Positions 36,596-47,132 of a stretch of 64,000 bases of DNA are shown here, piece by piece. The notes under the pieces are model-generated. The model was not told the origin of the DNA and ran no database searches. It saw nothing but the letters and a program-made list of their open reading frames with translations. The stretch comes from Heterohyrax brucei (lineage: Eukaryota; Chordata; Mammalia; Hyracoidea; Procaviidae), in NCBI GenBank assembly GCA_028571685.1, contig CM053152.1:19104001-19168000 (forward strand), in the 5' to 3' direction. How positions within the stretch are numbered: the stretch's first letter is position 1; each line of letters starts with the position of its first letter. A program made the position numbers and the translations under genes.

Positions 36596-36649
36596 CCAGA
36601 AAATTCAAAGTTTTACTGTATGGTTCCTCACTAGCTTCATTTCCTATAT

Positions 36650-37630
36650 AGCAGAGTAAGGACATCAGCAGCTACACAGTCATTGGAACTATGTTGGCCA
36701 GGGAGGCCTGAGCTCACATAACAGGGGGAAGCAAAGTGAACAATTCCACAACTACACAGACACTAGAGCAGCATCAGCCAAGAAGGCCTGGGCTCAGGTG
36801 ACCCGGGGGAGTGGAATGAGCAAACCCGCAGTTAGGCAGGCATTTAAGTCACACAGGCCAAGGAGGCCTGGGCTCAGGGAACCTGCAGCAGCAGTGTAGG
36901 TGACTACACAACCTGCAGGAGTGGACTGATGGAGACTGCAGTTGGGCAGGCCCTGGGGCTGCATGAATCAGACAAGACTAGGCTCAGGTGACCCAGAGCC
37001 ACTCGGCAGGCAACTGCAGGACCCACAGAGGTGGAATGATTGTGCCCATGGCTGGGCCAGACTTGAAGCCATGCAGGTCAAGAAGGCCTGGACACAGGAG
37101 ACACAGGAGAGTGGAGTGACCACAACTGTGGCTGGACAGGTCTTAGAGCCATGCAGAACATGGAGGCCTGGGCTCAGGTATCCAAGAGCAATGGAGTAGC
37201 TGAATGTGGGACTCAGAGCAGCAGAGTGAGGGAAAGAGGGAAAGAGCCCATAGCTGAGCAAGACTTGAAAGAGAGCACACAAGAGAGCCCTGGTTCCAAA
37301 TGACCTGGAAAGACAGAGTGGGTAAATGTGTGATCCAGGGAATGGAGGGAATGCACCAGCAGCCAGGCAGGCCTTGGAGCCACACAGGTCAGGTCAGGGA
37401 AGCCTGGGTCCAGGAGACCTGGGGTCATGAAGCACGCAGTTGCAGCACCTAGAAGGATGGAGTAAATGTGCCCACAGGCCAGTAGGCCTTAAAAACACTT
37501 GAGGTTAATAGGACAAGGTCCCAGTGACCTGAGAATGTGGCACAGGCCAGAGCAGGATAGTAAGGCTTCCACAACCCAAGGCGACAGGGCAGGAGAGGGC
37601 AGACCTCAAGGGTAAGAGGTGCAGGCGTGC
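36650..37630 (+). repeat. Degenerate tandem monomers in the L1-F 5' UTR
   Basis: The anchor GGCCTGGGCTCAGG recurs in degenerate form. Taking the GGCTCAGG position, copies start at 36711, 36791, 36871, 36981, 37091, 37171, ~37292, ~37407 and ~37517. Spacings are 80, 80, 110, 110, 80, ~121, ~115 and ~110. Each unit also holds a version of GGAGTGGAATGA and GGCAGGCCTTGGAGCC. The extra 30 bases of the first long unit look like an internal duplication (ACCTGCAGCAGCAG and ACCTGCAGGAGTGG). It lies immediately upstream of ORF1, the position of L1 promoter monomers in rodents. Confidence 0.85.
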
Positions 37631-37849
37631 GCTCTGCACAGCAGGCCTTAGTTCTACGTGGGATGGGGAGGTAGATGATCCATGTAGGTGACAAGCATGT
37701 ACACACAGCCCTGGGTAGCCACTTGAGAGAGCAGGGACCAGATTATACAGGATTAGGTTAACGTAATCACCTCAGAACAGATTGAGGGGAGTATTACCTG
37801 TTGGCCAGTGGTCCACATCGCAGGACAGTAACCTCGCAGAACAGAAGGT

Positions 37850-38615
37850 CATTAGAAGTCACAGAAAAACTCCTGCACAGGCCCAACAGAGAGTTGCCAG
37901 GCAGTTCAACCAAATTACCAGATTCCCAAAATCAAACCAACTTAATACTCCTGAGAATCTATTGATACAATTTAAATGACAATAATGCAATAGAAAGTCA
38001 AAGAAGCAAGATAGAGGGTATGGAATGAAGAATTACCAGACAGAAGACAAAATAAGACACCAGCATACAGAAGTAAAAATCAAATAAAAGATTCAATAAA
38101 AACAAAGAAACACTAACAGTTATGTGGAATTTTATCAAGAGGAATAATACATATGTGGCTAGAGGGCTAGAGCAAGGAGGGACATCTGAAAACAAAGAAA
38201 ATTGTACAAGATCTGCTGACAGAAAACTTCCCTGATATTATGAAGGAGGAGAGAATATCCATCCAGGATTCCCATCAAACCCCTGTGAAGATAGATCCCC
38301 AAAGAAACACCAAGACATAACATAAACAAACTCAATAGCACTAAAGATAGGGAGAAACTACTAAAGGCTGCCGGACTTAAACAAAAAATAACCTACAAAG
38401 GAAAATTATTAAGTTCTGGTTTCTCAGCCAAAATCATGCTGGCAAGAAGACAATGAGCCAATATATACAAAGCCCTGAAGGAGAAAAACTTACAACCAAG
38501 AATTATGTACTCTGAAAAACTGTCTCTCAAATATGAAGGTAAAACTAGGACTTTCACAGAGAAACACAATTTAGAGAATTTACAAAACCCAAACCAAAGC
38601 TACAAGAAACAATGA
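37850..38615 (+). pseudogene. L1-F ORF1 pseudogene
   Basis: The coiled-coil region (to 38100) is rich in Gln, Lys and Asn but broken. The RRM part reads LLTENFPDIMKEERISIQDS around 38213-38272 (one frame) and then shifts; the C-terminal domain reads NLQPRIMYSEKLSLKYEGKT around 38489-38548. Here YPAKL has become YSEKL. The stop is TGA at 38613-38615. The proposed start is uncertain because no methionine in good context is joined to the frame. Inactive copy of the L1 RNA-binding protein. Confidence 0.78.
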
Positions 38616-39004
38616 AAGAAGTCCTTTAATTAGAAAACCAACAACAATGAATATACACCCAAATACTCATCATTTGACAGAGCACCCAGTGCCCATCAGG
38701 ATAGGAAATCCACAAAAGATATCCAAAGCCAAATCACAAAAAAGAGAAATCCAGAGGTCCTAGGTTTTAATTTATCACAACATTATATGAAAAAGAAGGT
38801 CTACTTAAAGTAACCATAGATCTTTCATATGGGGAGGAAGCCTAGGAAATACAAGGTCACTATAGTCTGGACTATTTTTAGATTAATAAAGGGGCATAAG
38901 GGAGTAACTGCAACAGAAATCTATAAATCTACATATCAAAATATCAAACAAAATAAAGAACAAGCAAAACACAATGTCTCAGCAATTACAAACAATGAAA
39001 GACA

Positions 39005-39080
39005 GGCAAAGTAAATTCATAAAGGAAAAAGGCTTGGCAAAGAAAATTCATAAAGGAAAAAGGCTCAACAAAGAAAATTG
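39005..39080 (+). repeat. 31-bp tandem repeat, about 2.4 copies
   Basis: Units start at 39005, 39036 and 39067 (GGCAAAGAAAATTCATAAAG type), in the spacer between ORF1 and ORF2 of L1-F. The first two units differ at two positions by eye. Confidence 0.85.
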
Positions 39081-39124
39081 AATGGAACAGAGGAATTACC
39101 CACAGCACACTAAAAGGGACACCA

Positions 39125-41864
39125 AAATGGCAGCAGTAAGTTCATACATATGAATAACCCAACATGAATGTAAGTGGCCTAAATGCACCAATAAAGAGAC
39201 AGACAGTTGAAGATTGCATTAAAAAAAAAAAAAAAAAAAAGATCTATCTATATGTTCCTTACTGGAGACACACCTTAAACTCAAAGACACAAAGTACAAC
39301 TCAAAGGATGGAAAAAATATATACCAGTCTAATAATATCCAAAAAACAGCACGAGTAACAATACTAATCTCTGACAAAATAAGACTTTAAAAATTAAATC
39401 CACCTTACAGGATAAGGAGGGATACTACACGTTGGTTAAGGGCCCAATACAGCAGGAGAACATAGCCAAGCCGAAAGCCAAGTGCCGTCGAGTCGGAATG
39501 CCACAATCAACTAACTTGACCTAACATACATATAACATGCCACCCAACCGCAGCCAAATATATGCTCTTTTCCAGTACACATGGAACGTTCTCCAGAATT
39601 AACCATATATTAGGCCACAGAATAATCCACAAAACTACATAAAATAACAAAAAGCTTCTTTTCAGACCATAAAGCCATGAAACTAGCAATCAATAACAGA
39701 AAAAAGACGGAAATATAAAACATGGAAACAACACTATCAAAACATATCAAAAAAAAGTATTTCACCATGACCAGGTAGGATTTATACCAAGGATGAAGAG
39801 ATGGCTCAACACTAGTAAAACAAACAAGGTAATCAACCACATAAACAAAGACAAAAACCACTTGATTCTATCAATAGATGCCGAAAAGTCATTTGATAAC
39901 ATTCAGCACCTATTTATGTTAAAAACTGTCAGGAACATAGGAATAAAACAGAAATTCCTTAGCATAATATGAGGCACCTACATGATACCAACAGCCAACA
40001 TCATTCTGAATAGAGAGAAACTGAAAATATTTTCCCTAATAACAGGTACCAAGTAAAGACGCCCACTGTCACCACTTCTATTCAACATTGTTCTGGAGGT
40101 CCTAGGCAGAGCAATTACACATGAAAAAGAAATTACGGGCACAGGATCAGTAAAGAAGAAGTTAAATTATCACTATTTGTAGATGACATGATCCTATACA
40201 CAGAAAACCCTAGAGAATACACCCCAAAACTGCTGAATCTAATAGAGGACTTGAGCAAAGTATCAAGACATAAGATAAACATACATAAAACAGTAGGATT
40301 CCTTTACACCAACAAAAAGACAAAGAAGAAATCTCAAAAGCATTACCATTAATTATAGCCCCCAAGATGATAAAATAGCTAGGAATAAACCTAACCAGAA
40401 ATGTGAAAGAGAAAACTACAAGACTCTACTGAAAAAAACTATGACCTACATAGGTGGAGAAATTTACCTTGCTCTTGGATACAGACTCAAAATTGTGAAA
40501 ATGACTCTTCTACGCAAAGCAATTTACATATACAATGCAATACTAATACAAATCCTAGTAACATACTTCAATGAGATGTAGAAACAAATCACAAACTTCA
40601 AATGCAAAGGGAGGAAGCTATGGAAAAGTAAAATACTACTAAAGAAGAAGAAGAAAAGTTGGAGGTCTCACACTATCTGATCTTAAAACCTTACACTGCC
40701 GTAAGAGTCAAGACTGCCTGCTACTGGCATGAAAACAGACCAAAGGAACAGAATTGAGAATCCAAATATAACAGATTCAGCTATGAGCAACTAATCTTTG
40801 ATAAAGGCCCAAAGTACATGAACAGGGAAGACAGTCTTTTAAACCAACAGTGTTGGCGTAACTGGATATTCATCTGTAAAAAACTGAAACAAATTCCTTA
40901 TCTCAAACCACGCACAAAAACTAACTCAAAATGGATTAAACACCTAAATACAAAACTAAAAACAATAAAAATCTTGGAAGAAAAAAATACAGAATACAAT
41001 GAAAGTACTAATCCATGGTATTAACAATCGACAAAAAAAATCAGCAGCAACCCTCAAACAACAGAAATGAAAACAGACAAATGGGAACTCTTAAAAATCA
41101 AACACGCTCATCCAAAGCCTTCATCAAAGAGTAAAAAGATCACCTACAGAGTGGGAAACAATTTTTGGCTATCACACATCCAACTGACATGTAATCTCTC
41201 TAATCTACACGATACTGCAAAACCTCAACAAGAAAAAGACAAACAACCCAATTAAAAAATGGGCAAAGAACACAAACAGGCACTTCACTAAAGAAGACAG
41301 TTTACCAGCAGATAGACAACGAAATACTCTGGATCACTAGCCTTAGAGAAATCCAAATTAAAACTACAATGAGATATCATCTCACCTCAACAAAGCGGAC
41401 AGTTTCATACATAAAAGATACAAAATAAAAGCTGGAGAGTATGTGTAGAGAATGAACTCTTCTACACTGTTGGTGGGAATGCAAAATGGTACAATCATTT
41501 TCTAAATCAGCTTGGCGCTTTCCTAGAAAACCAGAAATAGAAATGCCATATGATCCAGCAATCCCACTCCTCAGAATATATCCCAGAGAACTAAGGGACA
41601 CCACTAAAACAGATATATGCACCCCAATGTTTACTGCAACTCTCTCCACAATAGCAAAAAAGATGGAAGCAACCAAGATGCCCATCGACAGCTGAATGGT
41701 TAAACAGACTATGGTATATACATACAAAAGAATACCACACAGTGGTAAGAAACAACGATGGCTTACAGAAATACCTGACAACATGGGATCATTTAGAGAA
41801 CATCATGCTGAGCAAAATTAGCCAGATGCAAAAAGACAAATATTGTAGGAGACCCTTAATGTAA
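39125..41864 (+). pseudogene. L1-F ORF2 pseudogene with internal deletions
   Basis: The endonuclease starts near 39160 (MNVSGLNAPIKRQTVEDCIK). It runs through a 20-base poly(A) at 39221-39240 and then YLYVPYWRHTLNSKT, where the QETH catalytic block is no longer readable. A SINE-tail fragment at 39464-39500 replaces about 200 bp of endonuclease. At about 39735 the sequence jumps to the RT ([16 protein letters not shown] in frame), missing ~0.9 kb. The catalytic box is FVDDM at 40176-40190 (Ala to Val, both Asp kept). The C-terminal part is at 40818-41700. Stop TAA at 41862-41864. Inactive. Confidence 0.82.
39464..39500 (-). mobile_element. 37-bp SINE-tail fragment inside L1-F endonuclease
   Basis: AGCCAAGCCGAAAGCCAAGT then GCCGTCGAGTCGGAATG is a reversed AfroSINE-type tail. 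Its left junction (AGGAGAACATAGCC) matches the left junction of the fragment in L1-H at 59002 (AGGACAACACAGCG). Confidence 0.72.
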
Positions 41865-42454
41865 GGATGCAACAACATGACAAATCAATTACTGATGGTT
41901 ACAAGGCTGGGGAGGGAGGGAGATAGATTTTTACAAATTAGATTGAGGTTAGGGCATGGGTTAGATATAGTGTACAACAGCACACAACAGAAAAGAGGTG
42001 CCTACTACTGCTCAATTCCAAAACTAAGCTGTTCCCCAAATGCAGCCCACCTCTTTGGAAGCACAGAGTAACAGTATCTGGAGTCAGGGGGAACATACTC
42101 TCAGACTAACTGGCATACCCCAGCTCTTCTTCTTCTTTTTCTTTTTCCTCTGAAGAAAATGTTCTGCAAAGCTCTTGGGTGAGCAGCATCAGAATTCTTA
42201 AAAACTAACAAGCTGCCATCTGAGAAGCATCAGTTGTTCCCAACACACTTGGACCAGAGACAAATGGTGGACATCAAGGACAGAAAGAAAAATCTGAACC
42301 CATCCCGTGGAAAGAGCCATATTAGGCACAGTCTGGCTCAGCATGGGAACTGAAGAACTGTTGGTGCCCAGTGACCACCAACGACTGCCCAGAGGGGGTG
42401 CACAAAAATGTTATGCATACCACTTGGGTGAGTGGCCTCTGTGATCTTAAAAGC

Positions 42455-42632
42455 TAATAAGAGTGAAACATGAGCAAACGAGGAAGACCCTTGACAGCAG
42501 CTGCAACAACGGGCTTAAGCATAAAAATGATTGTGGACATGGCGCAAAACTGGGCAGTGTTTCATTCTGTTGTGCAAAGGGTCGCTATGAGTTGGAACTG
42601 ACTCGACAGCACCTAATAACAACATAGTAAAT
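42455..42632 (+). mobile_element. RTE-clade LINE, 3' end fragment
   Basis: TGTGGACATGGCGCAAAACT, GGGCAGTGTTTCATTCTGTT, GTCGCTATGAGTTGGAACTG and ACTCGACAGCACCTAATAAC give the 3' terminus of a BovB-like RTE, ending in an AACAAC-type tail. The last ~45 bases are the tail shared with AfroSINEs. Confidence 0.82.
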
Positions 42633-43220
42633 TAGGTCAATCAAATTCCTAATGCGCACATTAAAATTTTATTTTCGGGTGTTTATTACAACATCAGTTG
42701 AGGTATAAACTAGAAAAATTATCTTGAATAAATCAGAAACAGTAACTTTAGTTCACACCAATTCTTTCAACAATGGCTTACATATGTTTTATAAAACAGT
42801 CAAAATCTTTTTGAAACTATTACTTCCTTTACGAGCTTTCTCTTTGATGACATTAACTTTGGCCTCTTGGGTTTTGTTGCTGTTGTTGTTTGTTTGTTTT
42901 GTTTCTCTAATCTTCAATCTTAAATTAATTCCTGGGAAGCATGTAGCTTGTTGACAGGCTGAAGGGATTAAATATAAGGGTTTATAAAGAAAAGCAGCTT
43001 TTGATGCAATGCTATTACAATGTGATCACTTACCCATAAATTGTCAGACACAGAGTTTTTCATGTTAGACACAAATGTCCATTTTAATTGCTATTATTAT
43101 CATGCAACAAACAGAATGAGGATTATTTCTGCAGTTTGTATTTACGTTAAAAATAATCAGTTAACAGGATTTCAGGGCAATGAACATAGCTTTTTGTTCC
43201 TATGTTATTTGCTTGTTGGA

Positions 43221-43288
43221 AATATATGTATATTATATATTTACATATTATATTATTTGTTTATATAAAATATATATTTTTATATGAT
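43221..43288. repeat. AT-rich low-complexity tract
   Basis: Almost only A and T, mostly TATAT and ATTATAT units. Confidence 0.85.
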
Positions 43289-43770
43289 AGATCAATAGAT
43301 TGATCAATGCAGTTTTCATTCTGATATTCTAAAATGGGTCCCATCTTATACATTGAGCCAAAGGATTTCATTGATACTACACAAAAAAGGGTGCGTGCCT
43401 CAGAAACTCTAACTTAACATTAGCTTCTGGTAAGTTTCAGGTTTCTATGATCTAAGACAGCACTGTGTAGCCAGAAAAGACAATCCTGTTAAATGCATAA
43501 GTATTTTTACAATCATCACTGGATCCATTTTATAGAAAAGTTTTTGAGAAAGTAGTATTTTAACCAACAAGGGATTCTACACTGAATGCCAGTTTTTTAT
43601 GGTTTTTGACCCCTCAGCATCTGCTCCATCCTATTTCAGAAACAGCATCATGACTGACCCCTCCCACACTGGGTACAGATGCCACGTTATAATACAAGGT
43701 GCCTATCCTTTTAGACAGATGTCTCTCCAAGGATTTTATTCTGGAAGCAACTGAGTCTCATGCCCTACCA

Positions 43771-43936
43771 AACCAAAAAACTCACTGCTGCCAAGCTGAT
43801 TCTGACTAACAGTGACGCTATAAGACAGACTAGAAGTGCTCCATAAGAGTTTCCAAGGACCACCTGGCAGATTGGAACTGCTGACCTTTTGTTTAGCAGC
43901 TGTAACACTTATCCACCGTGTCACCAGGGTTTCCTT
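43771..43936 (-). mobile_element. AfroSINE, antisense
   Basis: Reversed tail CTGCTGCCAAGCTGATTCTG, body AGAGTTTCCAAGGACCACCT and head GACCTTTTGTTTAGCAGCTG, ending CACCAGGGTTTCC. Nearly complete. Confidence 0.85.
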
Positions 43937-44316
43937 GCAGTGTACCCTAAATGTCAGGACAGCAGCTCAGGAGTCCCTTGCACTCACTGTAGTGACTGTG
44001 GGTCCATCATGACCTGCACTGTGAGCCCATGTTCTATTCTGCTGTTCTAGTCAGAATTCTGTGAACTTCTTGGTGTTCTCACCATTATTCATTCTCTGCT
44101 TTAAGTTAACTGGGGTACATGCTTAATGCTTGCGATCAGCGAGCTCTGATAAAGCTGCCCTTTTGTAAGACCATGTCTATCATAATGGGTAACATCATGG
44201 GCACGGACCCTACTTTAACCATGAGGTGCTACTTCCAGGATGAATTGTTTGACCCTGCCTAGTGGCCTTGAGGAGCACATAAGAGGCAAATAAATAAATT
44301 AAATAAAAGAGAGACC

Positions 44317-44346
44317 ACCGGCAGCTGCCTTAAGAGAGCTGCCGGT
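44317..44346. repeat. Short GC-rich inverted repeat
   Basis: ACCGGCAGCT (44317-44326) and AGCTGCCGGT (44337-44346) are perfect 10-bp arms around a 10-base loop. No gene nearby explains it. Confidence 0.8.
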
Positions 44347-44649
44347 ACTTTTGCTGTTTGTATGTTACCCTCAGACTGATCCACACAGCATTGCTATATT
44401 TGTCTGTTCATTTAACAGACCTTCTAATTTGTAAGTTATCATCTCAGTTACTTCATTAAGAAAATCCTGGTCAGTCAAATTTTTTTCTCACATTAAGGTA
44501 TCTAGGGTTCTTTGCGTGGAAACGCATGTGTCCTTGGAAAACTATTCTCCAATTTTCTCTGACAGCTCCCCAGGCTCAAAAAGATTCTCTATCACTGTAG
44601 AAAGGAGAAAGAAGGGTGGGGAATGCTTGACCTCTCTCTGTGGCAGCAG

Positions 44650-44760
44650 TCTGCACCCTCATCCACCCAATGAAGAAACTCAGTCTCCGAGATGGCAGGC
44701 TACTGGAGCTGAAAGTTACACAGCAGGAGATGAATGAAAACAAGGAATGCGCCCTTTCCC
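44650..44760 (-). mobile_element. MIR fragment, antisense
   Basis: CCAATGAAGAAACTCAGTCT and AAGTTACACAGCAGGAGATG match the reversed MIR core (GAGGAAACTGAGGC, GGTCACACAGCTAG). Partial and diverged. Confidence 0.5.
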
Positions 44761-44927
44761 TCTAAACCGATTTCACAAATAAATTCATTCTTCACTACCT
44801 TCATCCTAAAATCAGTACAACCTGCAGCCATAAAAGACTCCAAAGAAATCCCAAAAGCAGGCTTCAATCATAAGGCATTTTGGAAACAAAACCTGCACCT
44901 CACAATACCCAAAGCAAAGGGCAGTAT

Positions 44928-44999
44928 TAAATTTGGCTAATTGTTTGTCCAGTTGGTTCATTAATTTGTACCAACTGGACAAACAATTAGCCAAATTTA
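44928..44999. repeat. Perfect 30-bp inverted repeat at the mariner breakpoint
   Basis: Arms 44928-44957 (TAAATTTGGCTAATTGTTTG...) and 44970-44999 are exact reverse complements, with a 12-base loop TCATTAATTTGT. The right arm is mariner coding sequence; the left arm is an inverted copy of it placed just outside the truncated element. Confidence 0.93.
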
Positions 45000-45420
45000 C
45001 TGTTTGGAAGTGCTGAAAAAGCTGATCAAAACATTTGGACGAAAACGACCTGAACCTTTCACCAACAACTCACAGCTTTTGCATCACAACACTGCACCAG
45101 ATCACACAGCAAGGTCTGTAAGGAAATTTTTAGCTAGCAAACAAATAACTGCATTGGAATACTCTAGTTACTCACCTGATCTGGCCCCCAGTGACGTTTT
45201 TATTTACCCAAAGATAATGGAAATATTGAAAGTAAGACATTTTGATGACATTCAGGACATCAAGGGTAATACAATGACAGCTCTGATGGCCACTCCAGAA
45301 AAAGAGTTCCAAAATTGCTTTCAAAGGTGGAGTAGGCACTAGGTGTCAATGTATGTAGCACTCCTTCTAGGATGAATTTCCGTATTTAATTGTGCAACCT
45401 TGTAAAACCTGATCTGTTCT
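44970..45420 (+). mobile_element. Mariner fragment, transposase C-terminal part
   Basis: The frame from 45004 to 45342 holds the end of the DD34D catalytic domain. It reads LLHHNTAPDHTARSVRKFLA and then YSPDLAPSDVFIYPKIMEIL. The second catalytic Asp, expected in HHD, is Asn here (residue 29 of this frame); the third Asp is kept 35 positions later in APSD. The end reads FDDIQDIKGNTMTALMATPE. The N-terminal half is missing: the fragment starts at a 30-bp palindrome. Looks like the same family as 25500-25907. Catalytically dead. Confidence 0.85.
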
Positions 45421-45429
45421 TAGAAAACA

Positions 45430-46117
45430 GAGATCATAAAGGTACCAACCCACAGGATTGTAAAAGTGAAGCAAATTAACACATCTAAAGAATTTATGCA
45501 CGGATGTGCCAGACTCTAAGTATCAGGTCTCACTGATGTGTTTCACTCTATTAATGCACAATTTCATGGATAGTCATCACAGATATGTGAAGAGCAAGTA
45601 GAGACACATCTGAGAATTCCTCCACCAGTGTCCCCCATCCTTCCAGCAGCCCAAGTAAACCACAGATATGCTCCCTTCCAACCTTATGAAAGGACCACAT
45701 TTTTGATAAACGAAAACCTGAAATTCCTGTAAAATGAATATAAAAAAGTTGAGTTGTTATTAATGGAATAGTAACTGAGAAGGAAATTGTGAAATGCTAT
45801 CTTGAAGTAACTGCAAATGAGCTACATTTGGTAGTCACACCAACAAAGCATTTTGGGAACCATTTAGGAAAATAAAGATTTAAAAAAGAATATAAACTAA
45901 ATTAATTACAACACTTAGGAAATCAGAGAGCACGAAGTAGAGACAGATGTTGACCATCTCAAACCCCAGCACAGGAGACAACCTGATGGCATGTGCCTGG
46001 AGGACTAAGCAGCTGTCATTTGCCTATAGACCAACAATTACAAATTTGCTCGTTAAGAAAAACTCCTGTAAGCATAGACCTATAAAACATGAGTTCTACA
46101 GGCAGGCAGGCCCTCTA
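45430..46117. other. Low-copy DNA, nothing recognised
   Basis: The short frame at 45947-46198 (+) overlaps the RTE end and resembles no known protein. Confidence 0.5.
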
Positions 46118-47132
46118 CTTTCTGTTGTTGTTAAGATGCCATCGAATTGCTGCCAACTCAGAACAACCCTGTATATAACAGAACAAAACGCTGCCTAGTC
46201 CTATGTCATTCCCACAATCACTGGTATTCTTGGGCCCGTGGCTGCAGCCACTATGTCAGTCTATCTTTTGACAGTCTTTCTCATTTTCACTGACCCTCTA
46301 CTTTACCAAGCAAGATGTCCTTCTCTAGGATTAACCCTTCCTAACAGCATGTCCAAAGAATTGAAGATGTAGTAACACCATCTTTTATAAGTATCACCAT
46401 CTTTTAAGAAGCGCTCTGGTTGTACTTCTTCGAAGACCAGTTTGTTAATTTTTTTGGCCGTCTACAGTATATTACTCTTCAGTATACTCTACAGTATAAT
46501 ACTCTTCTCCAATACCACATTTCAAAGATGTCAATTCTTCTTCTATCTTCCTTAATCATTGTCCAGCTTTTGCATGCATATGATGTGACTAAAAATGCTA
46601 CGGCTTGGGCAGGTACACCTTCATCTTCAAGGTAATACTTCTGCTTTTCAACTCTTTTAAGAAGTCTTCTGTAGCAGATATTCCCAATGCAGTATATCTT
46701 TTGATTTCTTGGCTGCTATTTTCAAGTGTGTTGATTGTGGATCCAAGTCAAATGAAATCCTTGACAAGCTCAACGTTTATTATGATGCTGCTCATTGGTC
46801 CAGTTGTAAAGATTTTTGTTTTCTTGATGTTGAGGTATAATTTACACGGAAGGCTGTGGTCTTTAGTCTTCTTCAGTATGTACTTCAAATTCTCTTCACT
46901 TTCCGTACGCAAGATTGTATCATCTGCATAATGCAGGTTGTTAACAAGTTTTCCTCCAATCCTGATGCCTCATTCTTCATATAGTACAGTTTCTCAGATT
47001 ATTCATTCGGCATACAGATTGAACATGTACGGTGAATGGATACAACCCTAACACTACCACCTTTCCTGACTTTAAACCAGCAGTTTCCCCTTATTCTGTA
47101 TGAATGAGTGCTTCTTGATCCATGTACAGCCA
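46118..47132 (-). mobile_element. RTE-clade LINE (BovB-like), 3' part, antisense
   Basis: On the - strand this reads the end of RT and the C-terminus of an RTE protein. NNLHYADDTILRTESEEN contains the catalytic YADD (46919-46930); SSQEIKRYTALGISATEDF follows, then ITLKMKVYLPK. The 3' UTR ends AGTTGGCAGCAATTCGATGG then CATC, and a TTAACAACAACAG tail (46118-46133 on the + strand). The frame is broken by several stops and by a small tandem duplication near 46465-46510. 5'-truncated at 47132. This family's tail is shared with the AfroSINEs. Confidence 0.85.

Larger units (their letters stand above)
33400..36649. other. Low-copy DNA between L1-E and L1-F
   Basis: Apart from MIR, SINE, L2 and inverted-repeat entries listed separately, nothing is recognised. 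The open frame at 35954-36145 (-) is short and unremarkable. Confidence 0.5.
36650..42454 (+). mobile_element. L1-F: near-complete older LINE-1 with repeated 5' UTR
   Basis: Tandem-repeat 5' UTR (36650-37630), a transition to ORF1, ORF1, spacer, ORF2 with internal deletions, and a 3' UTR (41865-42454) of a type different from L1-A/C/D/E/G. The 3' end abuts an RTE 3' fragment, so its poly(A) tail is lost. ORF2 lacks about 0.9 kb between endonuclease and RT. Confidence 0.85.
42633..44927. other. Low-copy DNA with scattered small repeats
   Basis: Apart from the AT-rich tract, SINE, hairpin and MIR entries, nothing recognised. The open frames at 42724-42954 and 43041-43268 (+) are A-T rich and resemble no protein I know. 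Confidence 0.5.

Noticed and set aside
36942..37706. Cys/Ser/Pro-rich - strand frames (104, 80, 71 and 85 codons)
   Set aside because: They arise from the G+C-rich tandem monomers of the L1-F 5' UTR, read in reverse.
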